A stretch of DNA of 64,000 nucleotides from Rhodamnia argentea (GCF_020921035.1 NC_063151.1:5022001-5086000); one strand, 5' to 3'. Shown: positions 1 to 11,870, numbered from the stretch's first letter. Numbers and translations are program-made. Notes: generated by a model not told the origin, from the letters alone.

Positions 1-595
1 TTGAGAGCACTTACGGTCCCGACTACATCGAGACGGTCGATTTCTAAATAAAGAGTCTTCCAGACGCACTAAATAAAGCTGAAAAGTGTCTCCTCTTGAC
101 GTCCGCTAGATCTCATCTCCTGCCCTCTCGAAAGTTAAGTAGAGAGACCATGAACATTGAGTAAGTGTAAGTTGGCCTTCCATCTACTGATCATTGTCCA
201 TTCACCTTGCGGAAATTTTCGCTTCTACTATGAACCTCCGGTGTAAATGTTACTGGGAGCATTCCCCAAATCTAGCCTTTTTTGGATGCTTCGGTTTATA
301 GTAATACTTTCTGTCTACCCAAAAAGGGAAAGGAAATAGTGACTGGATCTCTCGTCCGTTTGTTGGAATTTTTATAGTTGCTCTGAGATTAACGCAAATA
401 ACAATATTAACTGAAGATGCACTTTCTTCTGATATACAAAGCCCTGCAACAGAATGACATCTGCAAAAGCAACGATTTTCCTTAACCCATGTATCCCCAA
501 ACACCAAATCGCTTTAGACGATATATAGACAACCTGTACTATGTAATCTTCCTGTCTGAAATTTTTTTTCTTCGAATTTGTGTTATTTGTTTTGC
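1..595. other. 3' flank of the GDSL gene, no gene seen
   Basis: AT-rich sequence downstream of the minus-strand GDSL stop codon. The short open frames here show no family resemblance. It probably holds the 3' UTR and terminator of the GDSL gene, but no clear polyadenylation signal was fixed. Confidence 0.4.
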
Positions 596-1590
596 TTAAG
601 CCTGGACGGCGGCCAGTTGCTGGAGGTCCATTGGGTACGCGTACTGTGGCGAACCATGGAAGACTTCGTCTATCATAATGCGGGCCGCCGCTTCTGTGGG
701 ATGGTATCGATCCCAAAACACATGGTCTCGCCGGTTGGGGCAGTACTCTGAAATTGGTAAGCATGCAACTTTTGCGTTCAGGGTACCGAGACCGCAGCAA
801 GCTGCTTTCACCTCTGTAAAACCTGAAGAAATAGTACAGATATTCGTTAGCTGATGGCCTAAAGATCAGACTCTATATAAAGGAGATTCAAAAGGTCTGA
901 TTAAATCACGAGTCCCTCCTGAAGTCCTACCATAAGCAGATGGATTCTGAATGAAGTTTTGCAGGACGGTGTAGGTGTCCAGGTAACTGTAGCTTATCTC
1001 CTCGAGTTCGGACTTCAATCCCTTCAACATTGCCAGGAGCGCTTCGTTATACATGCGCGCCCAGGAATTCGTGTCCTCCTTGCATGCGGCCGTTTTGTTC
1101 TGGTTCCTCTGTGATGGACAGCATCCGATCGGCCCGAGCCCCGCGAAGGCGAACTTGCGCGCATCGTAACTGTGGAGACGCTGCCATAGGAATTCAGAGT
1201 TTCTGAAAATTTTTATCAGAAAACGCACCTTGGTAGTCGATAATGCACAAGTAACGAGCAAGTTCACCTAAAACTTCGCGTTAGGCTGATTTTAAGGAAT
1301 GTAGTTACCTTTAACAGATCCTTCAGCGAAGAAGCCATGAGGTCGACGTATTGCTGCGGCGTGTGCTGCTTGCGGGTATCGGAGGATCTGGAGTAGCCGA
1401 AGATGTCGTTGCTGCCGATGACGATGACGAAGAGGGACTTGGCTACGTGCTTCTGGGCACCAGACGATCCCATGTGTCGCACCAGGTTATCGTGCACCGC
1501 GAGGAAGTAATCCACTTGCTTGGTCAAAGGAATCGCTTGATGCTACAAAATAAAAGCAAATACTGAGTCACGCTCTCAAAGAAGCGGGTT

Positions 1591-1631
<41 letters not shown>

Positions 1632-2964
1632 GCGTGGTAGATCCACGCTCACCGCACTCTTGACGTTTTCATTTTGCAAATGAAAAAGAAACATCCCGCT
1701 GTTTTGTTTTTTCAAATAAAAGAGATCAAAATATGGGCTTTAGTACGAATCGGTGTCATTAAATGTGGCCACCACCCATCAGCAGTCCCATGATGTCGCC
1801 ACCCATTATTCCTCACAAATTCAGGAACAACTCGGTTAGCCATTACTTCGATTGGTCTTAAATCAAATGCTACCTCGGAAGATTTGATTTGTACTGAACT
1901 GAAGTAAAGAAAAACTGAACAGCTTGCTTGGCTAAATTTGATTGCAAAAAATCGAAAGATGGTTTCTGTTACTTACAAATTCCTCGTCAATGCCGTCAAA
2001 GATGCCAGCACCTGCGGAGGCAAAGCTAACGCCGGTGAGGAAGGGCGACGAAGAATTGCTCTGGCTGGAGTTGGAGATGAGGGCCAGATACGGCGGCGAC
2101 GTCGGCAACCCCAACTTCTCGGCTGCCCAGAAAGTTCATAACATTCAGTCAACTACGAGGCGTAAAGGCTTTCCTTTTTTTTTTTTGTATCCTTTTCTCT
2201 TCGCTCTACGCATGAAGAAAGATAAAAATCTAGCCATGGGATCTAAAGCAGCCAGGTCCCAGCAGATAATTCGGTAGATATTAACGTAGAAATAGCAAGG
2301 CGACGGTAGGCCAAGATTGCAAAAAAGGGAAGATATCTATCGACGGTAGGCCAAGATTGCAAAAAGGGGAAGATATCTATCGTTCTTAACATTAAAGGGG
2401 TGAAATTGATCCCCTTTTCTGAAAGGGCATGTCCTTATCACATGTATTATGCGGCCACAGCGACCCGACACCGAAATGATAGCGCGGAAACTCAGAGAGA
2501 GGTCGAACTTTATCATTCAGCGTATGCTCTTACATCAACTTTTTTCCATATGTCTCGTCCTCAAATCGATGTCGAATAGAGATTATTCGATTAAGGGCCA
2601 AGCCAGGGAGGGTGGATCGAATGATGGATACACGAGCCGATGATGCACGAAGAATCGAAAGCATGTGCAGAGTGGATGCCGAGACTCATAGAAGTTAGGC
2701 GTTACCGAGAAAATCCGCGGCGTTCTTGCCGTTGCTGAACCTTCCGGTGGGCTTGTGGGTGGGGCAATCCACGCCGTTGTGCGGGAAGTCGGCTTTTGCG
2801 AACGAGACGGGCAAGTAGTTGTTGTTGCCCACGTCCACGAGCGAGTCTCCGAACACGAAAACCGCGGGCACCATCTGTCCCTCCGAGCAACTCGAACCCA
2901 ACAGGACAAGAAACACGACCCAGAAACCACTCCTAGAACAAACACGACTAGAAGCCATTTTCAT
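596..2964 (-). CDS. GDSL esterase/lipase, five exons
   Basis: Secreted serine hydrolase of the plant GDSL (SGNH) family, acting on ester or lipid substrates; the substrate is not predictable. Exons on the minus strand: 2964-2706, 2122-1977, 1542-1309, 1180-931 and 813-596. All junctions are GT-AG and join in frame to 368 aa, a normal family length. An N-terminal hydrophobic signal peptide spans about residues 12-29. Block I is FVFGDSLVDVGNNN with nucleophile Ser41. The GVSFASAGAG block is in exon 2, GSND is at 178-181, and WDRYHPT supplies Asp331 and His334. All catalytic residues are present, so it looks functional. The start is the ATG just upstream of MASS; a second in-frame ATG lies two codons later. 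A CT-repeat tract and a weak TATA-like ATAAAA (about 3047-3054) lie upstream. It resembles the Arabidopsis At5g55050 type. Confidence 0.93.
1584..1656 (+). tRNA. tRNA-Phe(GAA)-like sequence, probably decayed
   Basis: A 73-nt sequence colinear with plant tRNA-Phe. The D-arm TAGCTCAGTTGGGAGAGC and the anticodon arm with GAA (AGACTGAAGATCT) are intact. Two features argue against function. The T-loop/B-box reads GGTAGATCC instead of GGTTCGATCC, so T54 and C56 are lost. The acceptor stem starts GCGGGTT, which breaks the pairs at positions 6 and 7. It lies antisense in intron 2 of the GDSL gene. A conventional scan may still call it tRNA-Phe. Confidence 0.75.
2301..2380. repeat. 40-bp tandem duplication in GDSL intron 1
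   Basis: Two adjacent 40-bp copies beginning CGACGGTAGGCCAAGATTGC and ending AGATATCTAT, differing at one base in the A/G run. It lies within intron 1 of the GDSL gene. Confidence 0.9.
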
Positions 2965-2974
2965 GTCCCCCCCG

Positions 2975-3000
2975 CTCTCTCTCTCTCTCTCTCTCTCTCT
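2975..3000. repeat. (CT)13 microsatellite in the GDSL 5' leader
   Basis: A perfect CT run just upstream of the GDSL ATG; it reads as GA repeats on the coding strand. GA/CT tracts are common in plant 5' UTRs. Confidence 0.9.
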
Positions 3001-3204
3001 GAGATGTCTGTGTAGTGTCTGATATGCAAAGCGAATAAGGTGATGGGCTTTTATGGACGGAGGATGGAGATAGGCTTTGTACGAGGTGTGAAAGCAAGGA
3101 CGGATCTTCCCTTTTCTAAATTTCCCTTTTTTCGGACAGTGGGATGGAACGGGAATGGGATGATGAATCAGCGAGAACAGCAAGTTAGCAACGTGGATTC
3201 TGTC

Positions 3205-4170
3205 CCCAACAAACATGCCATCTTTGTTATTTGGCCCTTGTCGTGGAAGACGACCCTTTATTGATTTCTGGAGATTGTTTATCGTTCTTTCCATTGCGCG
3301 CAGCCTTTTCGGTTTCTCATTAATTCCTGTCTTGACTCCCGATTTGGATTCGACAATGATTCCATGCTAGGTGCTCCCGGATAGAAACTAAAGTACTATC
3401 CTAACAACAAGATAAGAAAGACCGATCTGGAAGATGAATTGAAGGATCATGCTCTCGATAGCTCATTCATACGATGAATCAAGTGTAATAACCTTTGTAC
3501 TACCGAAAACACGGTAGGAGTCCTGCGAGTGTATTTGCGTTTGGACTACACTATCAGAACGTTATGTATGTCCCGACATAAGGGTGTTACGACTATCGCG
3601 ACTAACGGGGTTAGGGATGATTAGGGGTTTTATTTGATAATTCTGTTGGTTACATGTATCTCTCAAGATTGCGTATATCGCTTTTTGATTGTGCATACAT
3701 TGATTGATATATGTTACCTTCAATAGTCATCTCATAAAGTTAGTAAATAGGTTAATTTACTCTTCATTATTTACATTGAAATATGTACAAATTCAACATT
3801 TCTCTCTTTCACTTTATTATTCTTAACAAATACAATGACAAAGTATGCTTTACCATCTCACATTTGTGAGGTATTAAAATAATCGATAGTCAGCGTGTAT
3901 ATTAAAAATAACACAATAACGCGAGAATATAGACAATAAGAATCATTCTTTGGCTATGGTGCCTATGATATGAGATATGTCAACGATTGTAGTGTATGCT
4001 TGACACCGAAAAATAACCAACTTTACATTTTAGTCATTATCGGCAAGCAACAATTTAGTTGGAACAATCGACAACTTGCCAATGATGCCATCCACTCCCA
4101 ATGGGAAAGTCATCGACAAGTGCCTTCAAGAAGACTTGAGAATTTGATTGACAAAGTCCTTGACAAGCGA
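3205..4170. other. Single-copy arm of duplication unit 1, no gene seen
   Basis: AT-rich sequence that aligns piecewise to about 19222-19990 and 20850-21140. No recognisable coding region. The uninterrupted stretch near 3922-3945 is the empty site for the hAT-like element at 20000-20843. Confidence 0.5.
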
Positions 4171-5623
4171 AACAGTACCAAAAAAGTTGTAAATCTATTA
4201 CGTTGGTATTAAATCATTCATAAACCTATTACATTGGTCCAAAATAGATGTGTCAATATGGGTCTTTGACTCACTTTTTAGTCCCATTTTATTCATTTGG
4301 ATCATATATGAATTCAGTAGATTTAAAAAATGGATCAAATATGGATTTAGGCTTATAAAACCTATTCAAACATGAGTTTTAACTCAACTCATTTTCTACC
4401 CGTGGCCTGCAGTTACCCAAACGCTACTTGTCAATGGACTTCAACCGTATTAATTATATTTTATATCTTGTTTTATCTTTCTTTTTATTTATAAGTAAAA
4501 AAAAATTAATAAATGTAAAAACTATTTTGGGACGTTGCCCGCCGCAACCACCCAGGCAAAGCGGTACACGATTGACTAAGGACAAAGTGGGCTACTGTGA
4601 TAACGCCAATCGGCAATACGAAAATTGGACACGCGTGGAAGAGTCTCAACAATTGTGACGAGGCTTCTCGCGATCGGGACAGGCACGTCGTCGCAGTGGT
4701 TCACGGATTGCTCGTGGTGGCTGATCAGCACACGGTGGTTCACGGCCGACGCAGGGGCATGACGATGACGGCAATGTTGGGGCTCGCGGTGGTGCACCAC
4801 ATCGGACGGCTAATTACTATTGTCGATGGACAGCTCGAGTTCACGATCCGCGGATGGTCGCTCGCGGAGTTGCCCGGATAGTCTCGGCTCCATTACTTGC
4901 ACAGGAACAGGGATTAATGCGACTGGTCAGAGGACCGATGCAGGCTCGCGGTTGACGCTTCTCGGACATTCCTGGATTTCTGACAAAAAAAGAAGTTTGA
5001 TCAAAGAAGGAAGCTTTGACCACAAAGACCCCTCAATAGGCTCAATCAACCACCAGGTGACCAGGGGACCGAACATGCTGGGACTTTGCCAAGTTTTGCC
5101 GCTCGTGGCGGAACCTGCAAAGCTTGCATCGGCGGGCGGCAGCGTTGGGCGAGGGGCGGCGTGAGGTGGGCAGCAGGCCACCATCTCCGGCTGTCGGAGA
5201 AAAAAAAAAGCAATAATTTATTTATAATAATAAATAATAATTTTTTAATAATATAAAATTTTAAAAAGTTTAAAATTGAAAAAAAATAAAAAAAAATTCA
5301 ATTGCAAGAAAGTGTTTTTCAATATCATTTTTCTTAATAAATTATAAGAAATAAATATTTCATTATCTGGTTAATATCAAAGTATTTAAGTAATATGGGT
5401 CAGGTATGTGTTGGATATAGGTTAGCTCATGTATGGGTCGTTAAATCTGTACTGTGTGAAAATGATTTAAAACAAGTTAAATTGATCAATATAAGTCGAA
5501 CCATTTTCGACCCGATCCAAATCGGATCCGACTTGCTCGTTTGATATCTTTAATTCAATTAAAAGATTTAGAACCGAATTGTTATCGATATAATAAGTTT
5601 ACGATTTTTTTGCTACTTTTCTC
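4171..5623. mobile_element. Mutator-like MITE split by a later insertion
   Basis: The outer ends are inverted. The left end reads AGTACCAAAAAAGTTGTAAA. The right end reads CGTAAACTT-like on the opposite strand, with GATTTTTTTGCTACTTTTC. This matches the TIR family seen at 7350, 8909 and 45270. Flanks GACAAGCGA and GACAACGAG look like a degenerate target duplication. The same position in unit 2 (about 21140) has no insertion. The interior is occupied by a hAT-like element. Confidence 0.6.
4245..5552. mobile_element. hAT-like element nested in the preceding MITE
   Basis: The left end TAGATGTGTCAATATGGGTC and the inverted right end (TTGATATCTTTA) follow the pattern of the hAT-like elements at 6430, 16799 and 20000. 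Subterminal repeats of GGGTC/GACCC type are present. The GC-rich core at about 4530-5180 differs from the AT-rich ends and may be captured sequence. A minus-strand open frame of 85 aa (4927-5184) has no family I recognise. Target-site duplication is unclear. Confidence 0.5.
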
Positions 5624-6421
5624 GACAACGAGCAATCAACACAAATATATCTTTTGGATGCTATGTCTATTGCCGCTATTTTGGGTTTTTCTAACTCTTT
5701 TTTATAAGTGTTCTAGATAATATGAGTTATCGATGTACTTAAAATCTTGAAGGATATATTTCATTATTTTTCTTTTTTTTCTTTGTGGTCTAAATTTCAT
5801 TATTTTCAGCAAAACATTTATTTGTTGAAGTATCACCGCAACGCAAATAAAGATGTAAATAGAAATATCTTTCTGATTAGCAACGTGGCGACTGGGCTGC
5901 TTGAGATTTGTGGTCGAGTGGACCCCACCGTCCAATAAGAGGGAGGGTTGAAAGTGGGGTCAAACTTACTCCGAGTCTAGCGTGGCATCCTCGGACATCG
6001 CACCGTCCCACACTCCCTGCACTTCCTAAAGCTGACCCTTCCTTGAAATTATTGCTCTAATGCTTTGCAATGCTTCCATTTGCTCAGGACAAAGTCCTCA
6101 AAATTCGCCCTAATAATTAATTCTAGAAACCTACGCGCACCGAAGACCGGAGTCGCCGGATCATTTGCATTAAGCAACTATTTTGGTAGTTACCCTCTCG
6201 TTCTTTTCCTTTATTGCTCAAGTACTTCATAACTTTCTGGTCTCCTATTGAATGGCTCTAAGATGCCATCATCTCAAGTGTTGAATATTAGATTAGCCCA
6301 CAAGTTGCGTAATTAAAGATGAGGAAGAAAAACTAGTGTCATTTGGAACACTATAGTGTAAATATTCTACATGTTAGAAGATAATTTCAGGGGAATTGGC
6401 TAAGAGAATGAGGCGTTCAAA
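5624..6421. other. Duplicated intergenic sequence, no gene seen
   Basis: Aligns with about 21140-21910 of unit 2, including CTGACCCTTCCTTGAAATTA and ATGCTTTGCAATGCTTCCAT. No coding region is supported. Confidence 0.5.
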
Positions 6422-6429
6422 ATTCAAAT

Positions 6430-7279
6430 TAGAGATGTCAAATGGGTGGGTCGGGTTGGGTTTGGGTCGGATCATAAATGGTAACGTCCAAATTGACCCA
6501 TTAACCTATTTATGCGTAATATAAATTTCTTAACCCATACTCAACCCAATCCATACCCGGCCCGATCCATTTGTAAAAACACTTATATATTTAATCCATA
6601 TCAAAATCATGGGATTAGCATCAGCAACCAAGGCAAAGCATTAATGATATCTATATCGGTCTCAAATCCACTCGACAATCTCTATCAAAGCTCCACAATC
6701 CATCACTAGCAACCAATTTGCACCACTCCACCTAAATCAACTGAAGCAACTCCGACCCATGGATCGAAACCAAATCAGTTGAAAACCCAGTCGATACTCA
6801 CCCATCATTTTTCGTAAGCAATAAGGACATAGAGAACCGAGCTTGCAAACGCACCTCCTTGAGCGAGTCCATGGTCGGGGTCTCAACGATAAGGATGCGG
6901 TTGTACTGGTTAGCCTTGGCCTCGCCTCGGCCGTCCAAGACCACCATGGCAATCATCTTCCCCTTGAGCAGCTTTGGGTGATCCGCCACCATCCGTGAGA
7001 GTCGTAAGTCGGCAAGAGTCGAGTCGAGTCGAGTCGAAGAGGGAGAGAGAAGATCCTAAAGCTATGTCGCGTCATGAGTGAAGAGTCTAAAGACCGAAGA
7101 TTGAAGAAGAAGAGATTGGGTTAAATGAGTTAACTGGGTTCTAAATGGGTTTAGAGTAGACCCATTTATGACCCATCTATTTTGGTCTTCTAATTTTTAA
7201 AACCCATTATGGCTAGTCTAGGAATAAAGAGTGACCCATTTAAATAAAAATGGATTTTAGACCCATTTTGACAGGTCTA
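6430..7279. mobile_element. Non-autonomous hAT-like element carrying a PGAM exon
   Basis: Ends are TAGAGATGTCAAATGGGT and, inverted, TAGACCTGTCAAAATGGGT. The flanking 8-bp duplication is ATTCAAAT/ATTCGAAT (6422-6429, 7280-7287; one mismatch). Subterminal regions are rich in GGGTC/GACCC. Unit 2 lacks the element: the sequence runs through ATTCGAATGCA at about 21928. The interior holds a fragment of a phosphoglycerate mutase gene. No transposase is present. Confidence 0.82.
6855..6992 (-). pseudogene. Captured exon fragment of 2,3-bisphosphoglycerate-independent phosphoglycerate mutase
   Basis: About 46 codons on the minus strand match the N-terminus of plant cofactor-independent phosphoglycerate mutase: VADHPKLLKGK, then MVVLDGRGEA, then ETPTMDSLKE. 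The family has VVLDGWGEA, so the conserved Trp has become Arg. The reading frame ends at a GT donor-like site exactly where the match stops, so genomic rather than spliced DNA was captured. It lies wholly inside a hAT-like element and is not expected to make an active enzyme. The parent gene is not in this window. Confidence 0.75.
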
Positions 7280-7349
7280 ATTCGAATGCAACAGATCCTT
7301 TGCTCATGACTCGCGTCACTTCTCTCCCACTCATAGCTATTGAGGATCG

Positions 7350-7859
7350 CTAAATTACAAAAAAAGTCTTAAACTCATTACAATTATGACAATTTAGTCC
7401 TAAAACTTTCTTTTTACCAATTTAGTCCTTACAACCAACTTTGGCCAGCCGACGTTGACGTGGCAACTTTTCATAATATGTGAATTTTTTTTTATATTTT
7501 TTTCTTTTTTCTTTTTTCTTTTCAAGCTTAGGGTTGGGACGCCCTCCCTGGCACTAGGCAAGAACATCGTCGCCAGATCTAGGCCGGGGGCTACTCTCCC
7601 TCACCCGGTGTTGGCGAGGGCCTCCAGGCAACCTAGACCCTAAGCCAAAAAAGAAGAAAAAGTAAAAAAAAGAAAAAGTTATAGCATAATTCAAAGAAAC
7701 GTTAAAATATTATTGAACTTTGTCATGTCGGTGCCAGCAGCGCCATTCAACGCTAACCGATCAAAATGGATTGGAAGGACTAAATTAACGCAAATGCAAA
7801 AGATTTAGGACTGAATTAGCACAATTACAATAGGTTCGAGATTTTTTTGGTAATTTTCC
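7350..7859. mobile_element. Mutator-like MITE, 510 bp
   Basis: Left end CTAAATTACAAAAAAAGTCTTAAAC and right end GGTTCGAGATTTTTTTGGTAATTTTCC are imperfect inverted repeats. Flanks ATTGAGGATCG/ATTGGAGATCG are a degenerate duplication. The interior is a GC-rich core with GGCGAGGGC-type sequence bordered by T-rich and A-rich runs. Unit 2 has an uninterrupted site near 21985. Confidence 0.7.
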
Positions 7860-7870
7860 ATTGGAGATCG

Positions 7871-8898
7871 TATTGACGCTTTGTGTATGGAATCTTATCA
7901 ACTGCACACCGACAGAGCAAGCTTATGAATCGAAGATCAGCAGATGTATATTGACTTGTGTAGCTCAGAATTAAATGAGAGCGAGTGTTGCGATTTCGTG
8001 TAGATTGATATGGAACTGAATGAAATTTATTGCTTTCACACTTCGAGAATGTGACATTTCAATGAAGTGACATGTTTTGACAAGCCTCGTGACTCAAAGA
8101 TCCGTGTGGAGACCATCACCTTATTCGTCTTGACTTGGTTTGCTGGCACATTGCTCCTCTTAATTTTTTTCTCGAAAAAACATCATTTATGGCGCACTTT
8201 CGTGGAGAATAACGTGGTAAAATCCGACCATCTCCACTGTCTTGTGCTTGCAGCACCAATGCTTTTGCTTCCGCAGACTCCTCTACACTTATGAATTTCC
8301 TACCTTGTATCCCTCCATAGCTATGTGAATGTGATGATGGAAAATCTATCGGTGCAATTTATATTTTGTATCCAAGCACTTCCGCTCGAGTGGCGATTGA
8401 TGGAATAAGGTAAGTCTATTGTGTGCCCGGTACTTAGCCAATACGTGGAGGTGGAATGAGAGCGAGCGCGGTGATGGTGGGAACATGAACCGTCTGAGTA
8501 TGAAACAATGGAGGATTTGTGGGTTTTGGTGGGTCATGTATAATTCTGATCAAGAAGGCTTGAGAAACTCCAAAGGAGTGGTTCCAAAAGTCGTTCTACA
8601 AGAATCCATGAAGCGTGTGGAAGGGGGTCACTAGCTCTGTTTTCCTCTCCTTTGGGTGCTTGCGCACCATGAGGCTTGTCCAACTTCACAATATCAGTTC
8701 AACGATGCAATCATTATCGAACCACGACAGTGTAAATCTTTTAGAAGGGATGGGTTTGTACCGACATGGAGAAATTCAAACTTAGAAGGGATATTAGTGG
8801 CTGAAGAGTTCACACATTGGAAGAAGAAGAAGAAGAAGAAGAGACAGCTCAATGATCATTCAAGGGTCAGCCAATTTCCATTGTGATTATGGGGGTCT
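7871..8898. other. Duplicated sequence with a degraded ORF
   Basis: Aligns to about 21990-23210. A plus-strand frame here (8419-8634, then 8656-8886) is the interrupted counterpart of the longer open frame at 22793-23206. A stop after VEGGH and length changes break it. No family is recognised. Confidence 0.45.
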
Positions 8899-8908
8899 AC
8901 TTATTGTG

Positions 8909-9522
8909 GGAAAAATTATTGAAAAAGTCTTAAACTTATTGAAATTGTGTCAATTCAGCCTTAAATTTTTTTTAGTCATTTCAATCCTAAATATTTTGCA
9001 TTTGTGCCGATTTAGTCCATCCGGCTAATTTTAATCGAAAAATGCCGACGTAGACGCCGATTGTCCTACGTGGCACGATCCGCACTAATATGGACAAAGC
9101 TTAAATAACATTTAAAATATATATTTATTTATTTATTTTATTTTCTTTACTTTTTTAATTTTTCCCTTGTACTTAGGGCTGGCAAGGGTCGCCGGCTCTA
9201 GGCGAGAGCCATGGTGCCCTTGCCAAGTCTAGGCGAAGATCGACACGGCCTCGCTAGCATGGGACCGGTGAGGGCTGCAACGCCCTCGCCCAACCTAAGT
9301 ACATGGTAAAAAAGAAAAAGTAAAGAAAAAAAATCATATGAAAATTCAAAATAAAATTTGTCCACGTCATCGCTGGTCGTGTTATGTTGAAGGGCTAATG
9401 TCCATGTCGGTTTTTTCCGGTCAGAATTGGTTAAATAGACTTGATTAGCAAAGTGTAAAAAAGTTTAGGATTGAATCAGCGTAATTGCAATAGGTTTAAG
9501 ATTTTTTTTTTTGGTTAATACC
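8909..9522. mobile_element. Mutator-like MITE, 614 bp, clean target duplication
   Basis: The direct repeat ACTTATTGTG occurs at 8899-8908 and 9523-9532. The ends are GGAAAAATTATTGAAAAAGTC and the inverted GATTTTTTTTTTTGGTTAATACC. The GC-rich core again shows GGCAAGGGTCGCC-type sequence, similar to the cores of the elements at 7350 and 11881. Absent from unit 2 at about 23215. Confidence 0.8.
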
Positions 9523-9532
9523 ACTTATTGTG

Positions 9533-10377
9533 CTCTTTTTTGGTTAAGCTTTGAAGATTTTTCAAGTGGGAACCCACCCAATTTTCGGGTACAAATGGAC
9601 TAGGACCATGAAGGAGTTCTTTACATGTTCGTTGTACAAGGCCCAAGTGTTTCTAAATCAGTATCTTAAAACGGGTATTGGACAGACCGAAATGGTTTTG
9701 ACAACATAGGCCCAATTCAAGCAAGCTTTGCATTCTATCAACATAGGCTTGGAGAATGAACACGGGCCTGTGTCAGTTTAAAGTGGTGTTATTTACAAGA
9801 CATTGTGATGTTTCTGAACAAGCTATGAGTTGATGCTCAATTTTAAATATGTGCTAGTTCTTGTTTTATTTAACTTGCTGTGGCATCCTGCCAATTCGTG
9901 TCGGAAATTGTCTAATCCTTACACGATTCGTCGCAATTGAGGACGTAAATGGATAAATGGTCCCCATTATTCGCGCTTGTATGTCAAGGATTAATTTTGA
10001 TTGGTAATTTCCTCTTTCCGTTTGGTCGGACAAACATACACACGCAAATATATAAAGATAAACATTAATCCAGCACCGAGATACATTGACTATAGCGTGA
10101 ACGCGTGTGGCATGATGATATGGTCCCACATCGACTAGCGAAGACGTCTTGATGTTTAACATTTTCAGTGACCGACTCATGGATTTTCGGCCAGCCACCG
10201 GCACCTCAATTTTCATCCTTCACACGTCCGTGAGATGTTAGCCATGTAAATCTAGTTCATTCGATTTGGAAAAATTAGTTAATGAAATGATAAAATGGTA
10301 AATATATAGAATGTGTAATTTTTTTTTACACACCTTCATTTTTTCGGTTACTGATTATGAAATAATTCTAGGATCTT
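9533..10377. other. Duplicated intergenic sequence, no gene seen
   Basis: Aligns with about 23240-23880 of unit 2: TTTTCAAGTGGGA, ATGGTCCCCATTATTC and ACATTGACTA are shared. No coding region is supported. Confidence 0.45.
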
Positions 10378-10380
10378 TAA

Positions 10381-11063
10381 GGGCGCGCATGGTAACACTT
10401 CAGAAATTCCATTTCTCTGCTAGAAGTCCATCCGGTGGAGAAATGTGTTTGATAAAAACCCGATCGAAGTAGAAATCTGTTTGGTAAAAAAATTGACTTC
10501 TGATAGAATTTTTCACTTCTAGCAAGATTTTTCACTTCTGATAAGATTTTTGCCCAATTTTAAGAAGTAAAAAATTTTAACTTCTTGGCTCCGGAATGAC
10601 TTCTTGCACCACACCCACCTCTGTCGACTACCATTGCTGTGACCGCCGGCCACCGACCATAGCCACCGCAGCTGCGGCCGCCCACCGCCATCGACGACCA
10701 CCGCCGACGCCTCCGCCAACCACCGTTGCTGTGATCGCCGGCCATTGAGCACGACCACCGCCGAACGCCGCCGCCGATCGTCGCCAACGATTGCCACCAA
10801 CCGCCACCGCAGGCCCTCGCCGACCGCCGACCACCGCCGTCGACCACCGCCGACCACCGCCACCATCAACCATCACCGCCAAAGATTTTGTTAATAATGT
10901 TTCAAAAGTATAAATTTTCAACCGTTATCAAACGAATTTTTCTAATCAGAAGTCAATCTGGAGCAGAAGTAGAAAAATCAACTTCTATTTTTGAGGAGAA
11001 GTAGAGAAATCAACTTCTGATTAGAAGTTGATTTCTTATGGAGAAGTGTTTTCATGCGCACCC
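10381..11063. mobile_element. PIF/Harbinger-like MITE, 683 bp
   Basis: Ends GGGCGCGCATGGTAACACTT and, inverted, GGGTGCGCATGAAAACACTT are flanked by TAA (10378-10380, 11064-11066). The arms repeat TTCACTTCTGATAAG-like motifs. The middle (10610-10870) is a simple (CCACCGCCG)-type GC-rich stretch, which creates Gly/Arg-rich spurious frames on the minus strand. It is a longer relative of the 227-bp element at 18904. Confidence 0.8.
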
Positions 11064-11066
11064 TAA

Positions 11067-11870
11067 GAGAGAGAGGAGACTACATATTCACTTAATTGGC
11101 TTGTCATTTCACTTTATTAGAAAAGGATATTTAGACCCGAACAATATGCATAGGAAATGAAGTAATCCATTCTGATAAGGAAATTATCTATTTTAGAATA
11201 TCATAGAATGTCAGATAATATCCCTAATATCTAAAAATATCTCTAAGAATGTTCTCTAACCGGGAATTCTTTAATATCCATAACTATACTTCAACATAGG
11301 TGATCAATGGGCAAACAACCCGCTAGTCTCGATGTGGCTCAAGAGATGAATGGGTGGGTTCGATCCTAAATTTCAATATGATCATATGAGCGGATGTGGC
11401 GCAACACATTAGACCCGACTTTCGAGCTTTGACAGGGCAGAGCCCGCCCAATGATCGCCTCTACTCAAGCTAATTTGAATTGATGATTCGAGATCTATAG
11501 TAAGATATATGGACGTTATCTTCTCGTGCGATATAGATGATGGATGATGAAAAAATATGTTTCGAACCGTTGGTTTCTTTGTGAAGCGAACAGATAAGTA
11601 TCAATGCCCCGTCTCTCCCTCCTCTCCTAGACTAAGGACAAAGTCCTGATTGGGAGTTAATTCATAAGGACCGGAAGTGTCAACCTTTGAAAAGGGCATA
11701 CAAGATTTTGACGATAAGACCGAGTCGATTGTTAAAGTTGAGATGCAGATGATTCCATAAATAATCTTTCTTGCAGCAATAATTTACGTTCGACATATAT
11801 TAACTTGTGATTAAACTTGAAGATCATCACAAACTCTCAATCGTGTCATATTCCTTACGATTTGCCACAA
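11067..11870. other. Duplicated intergenic sequence, no gene seen
   Basis: The later half aligns with about 24290-24860 of unit 2 (GTGATCAATGGGC/GCGATCAACGGGC, AGATGCAGATGATTCCATAAA). No coding region is supported. Confidence 0.45.

Noticed and set aside
10519..10921. Gly/Arg/Trp-rich minus-strand frames in three registers
   Set aside because: They come from a CCACCGCCG-type simple repeat inside a Harbinger-like MITE. All frames are open because of composition.
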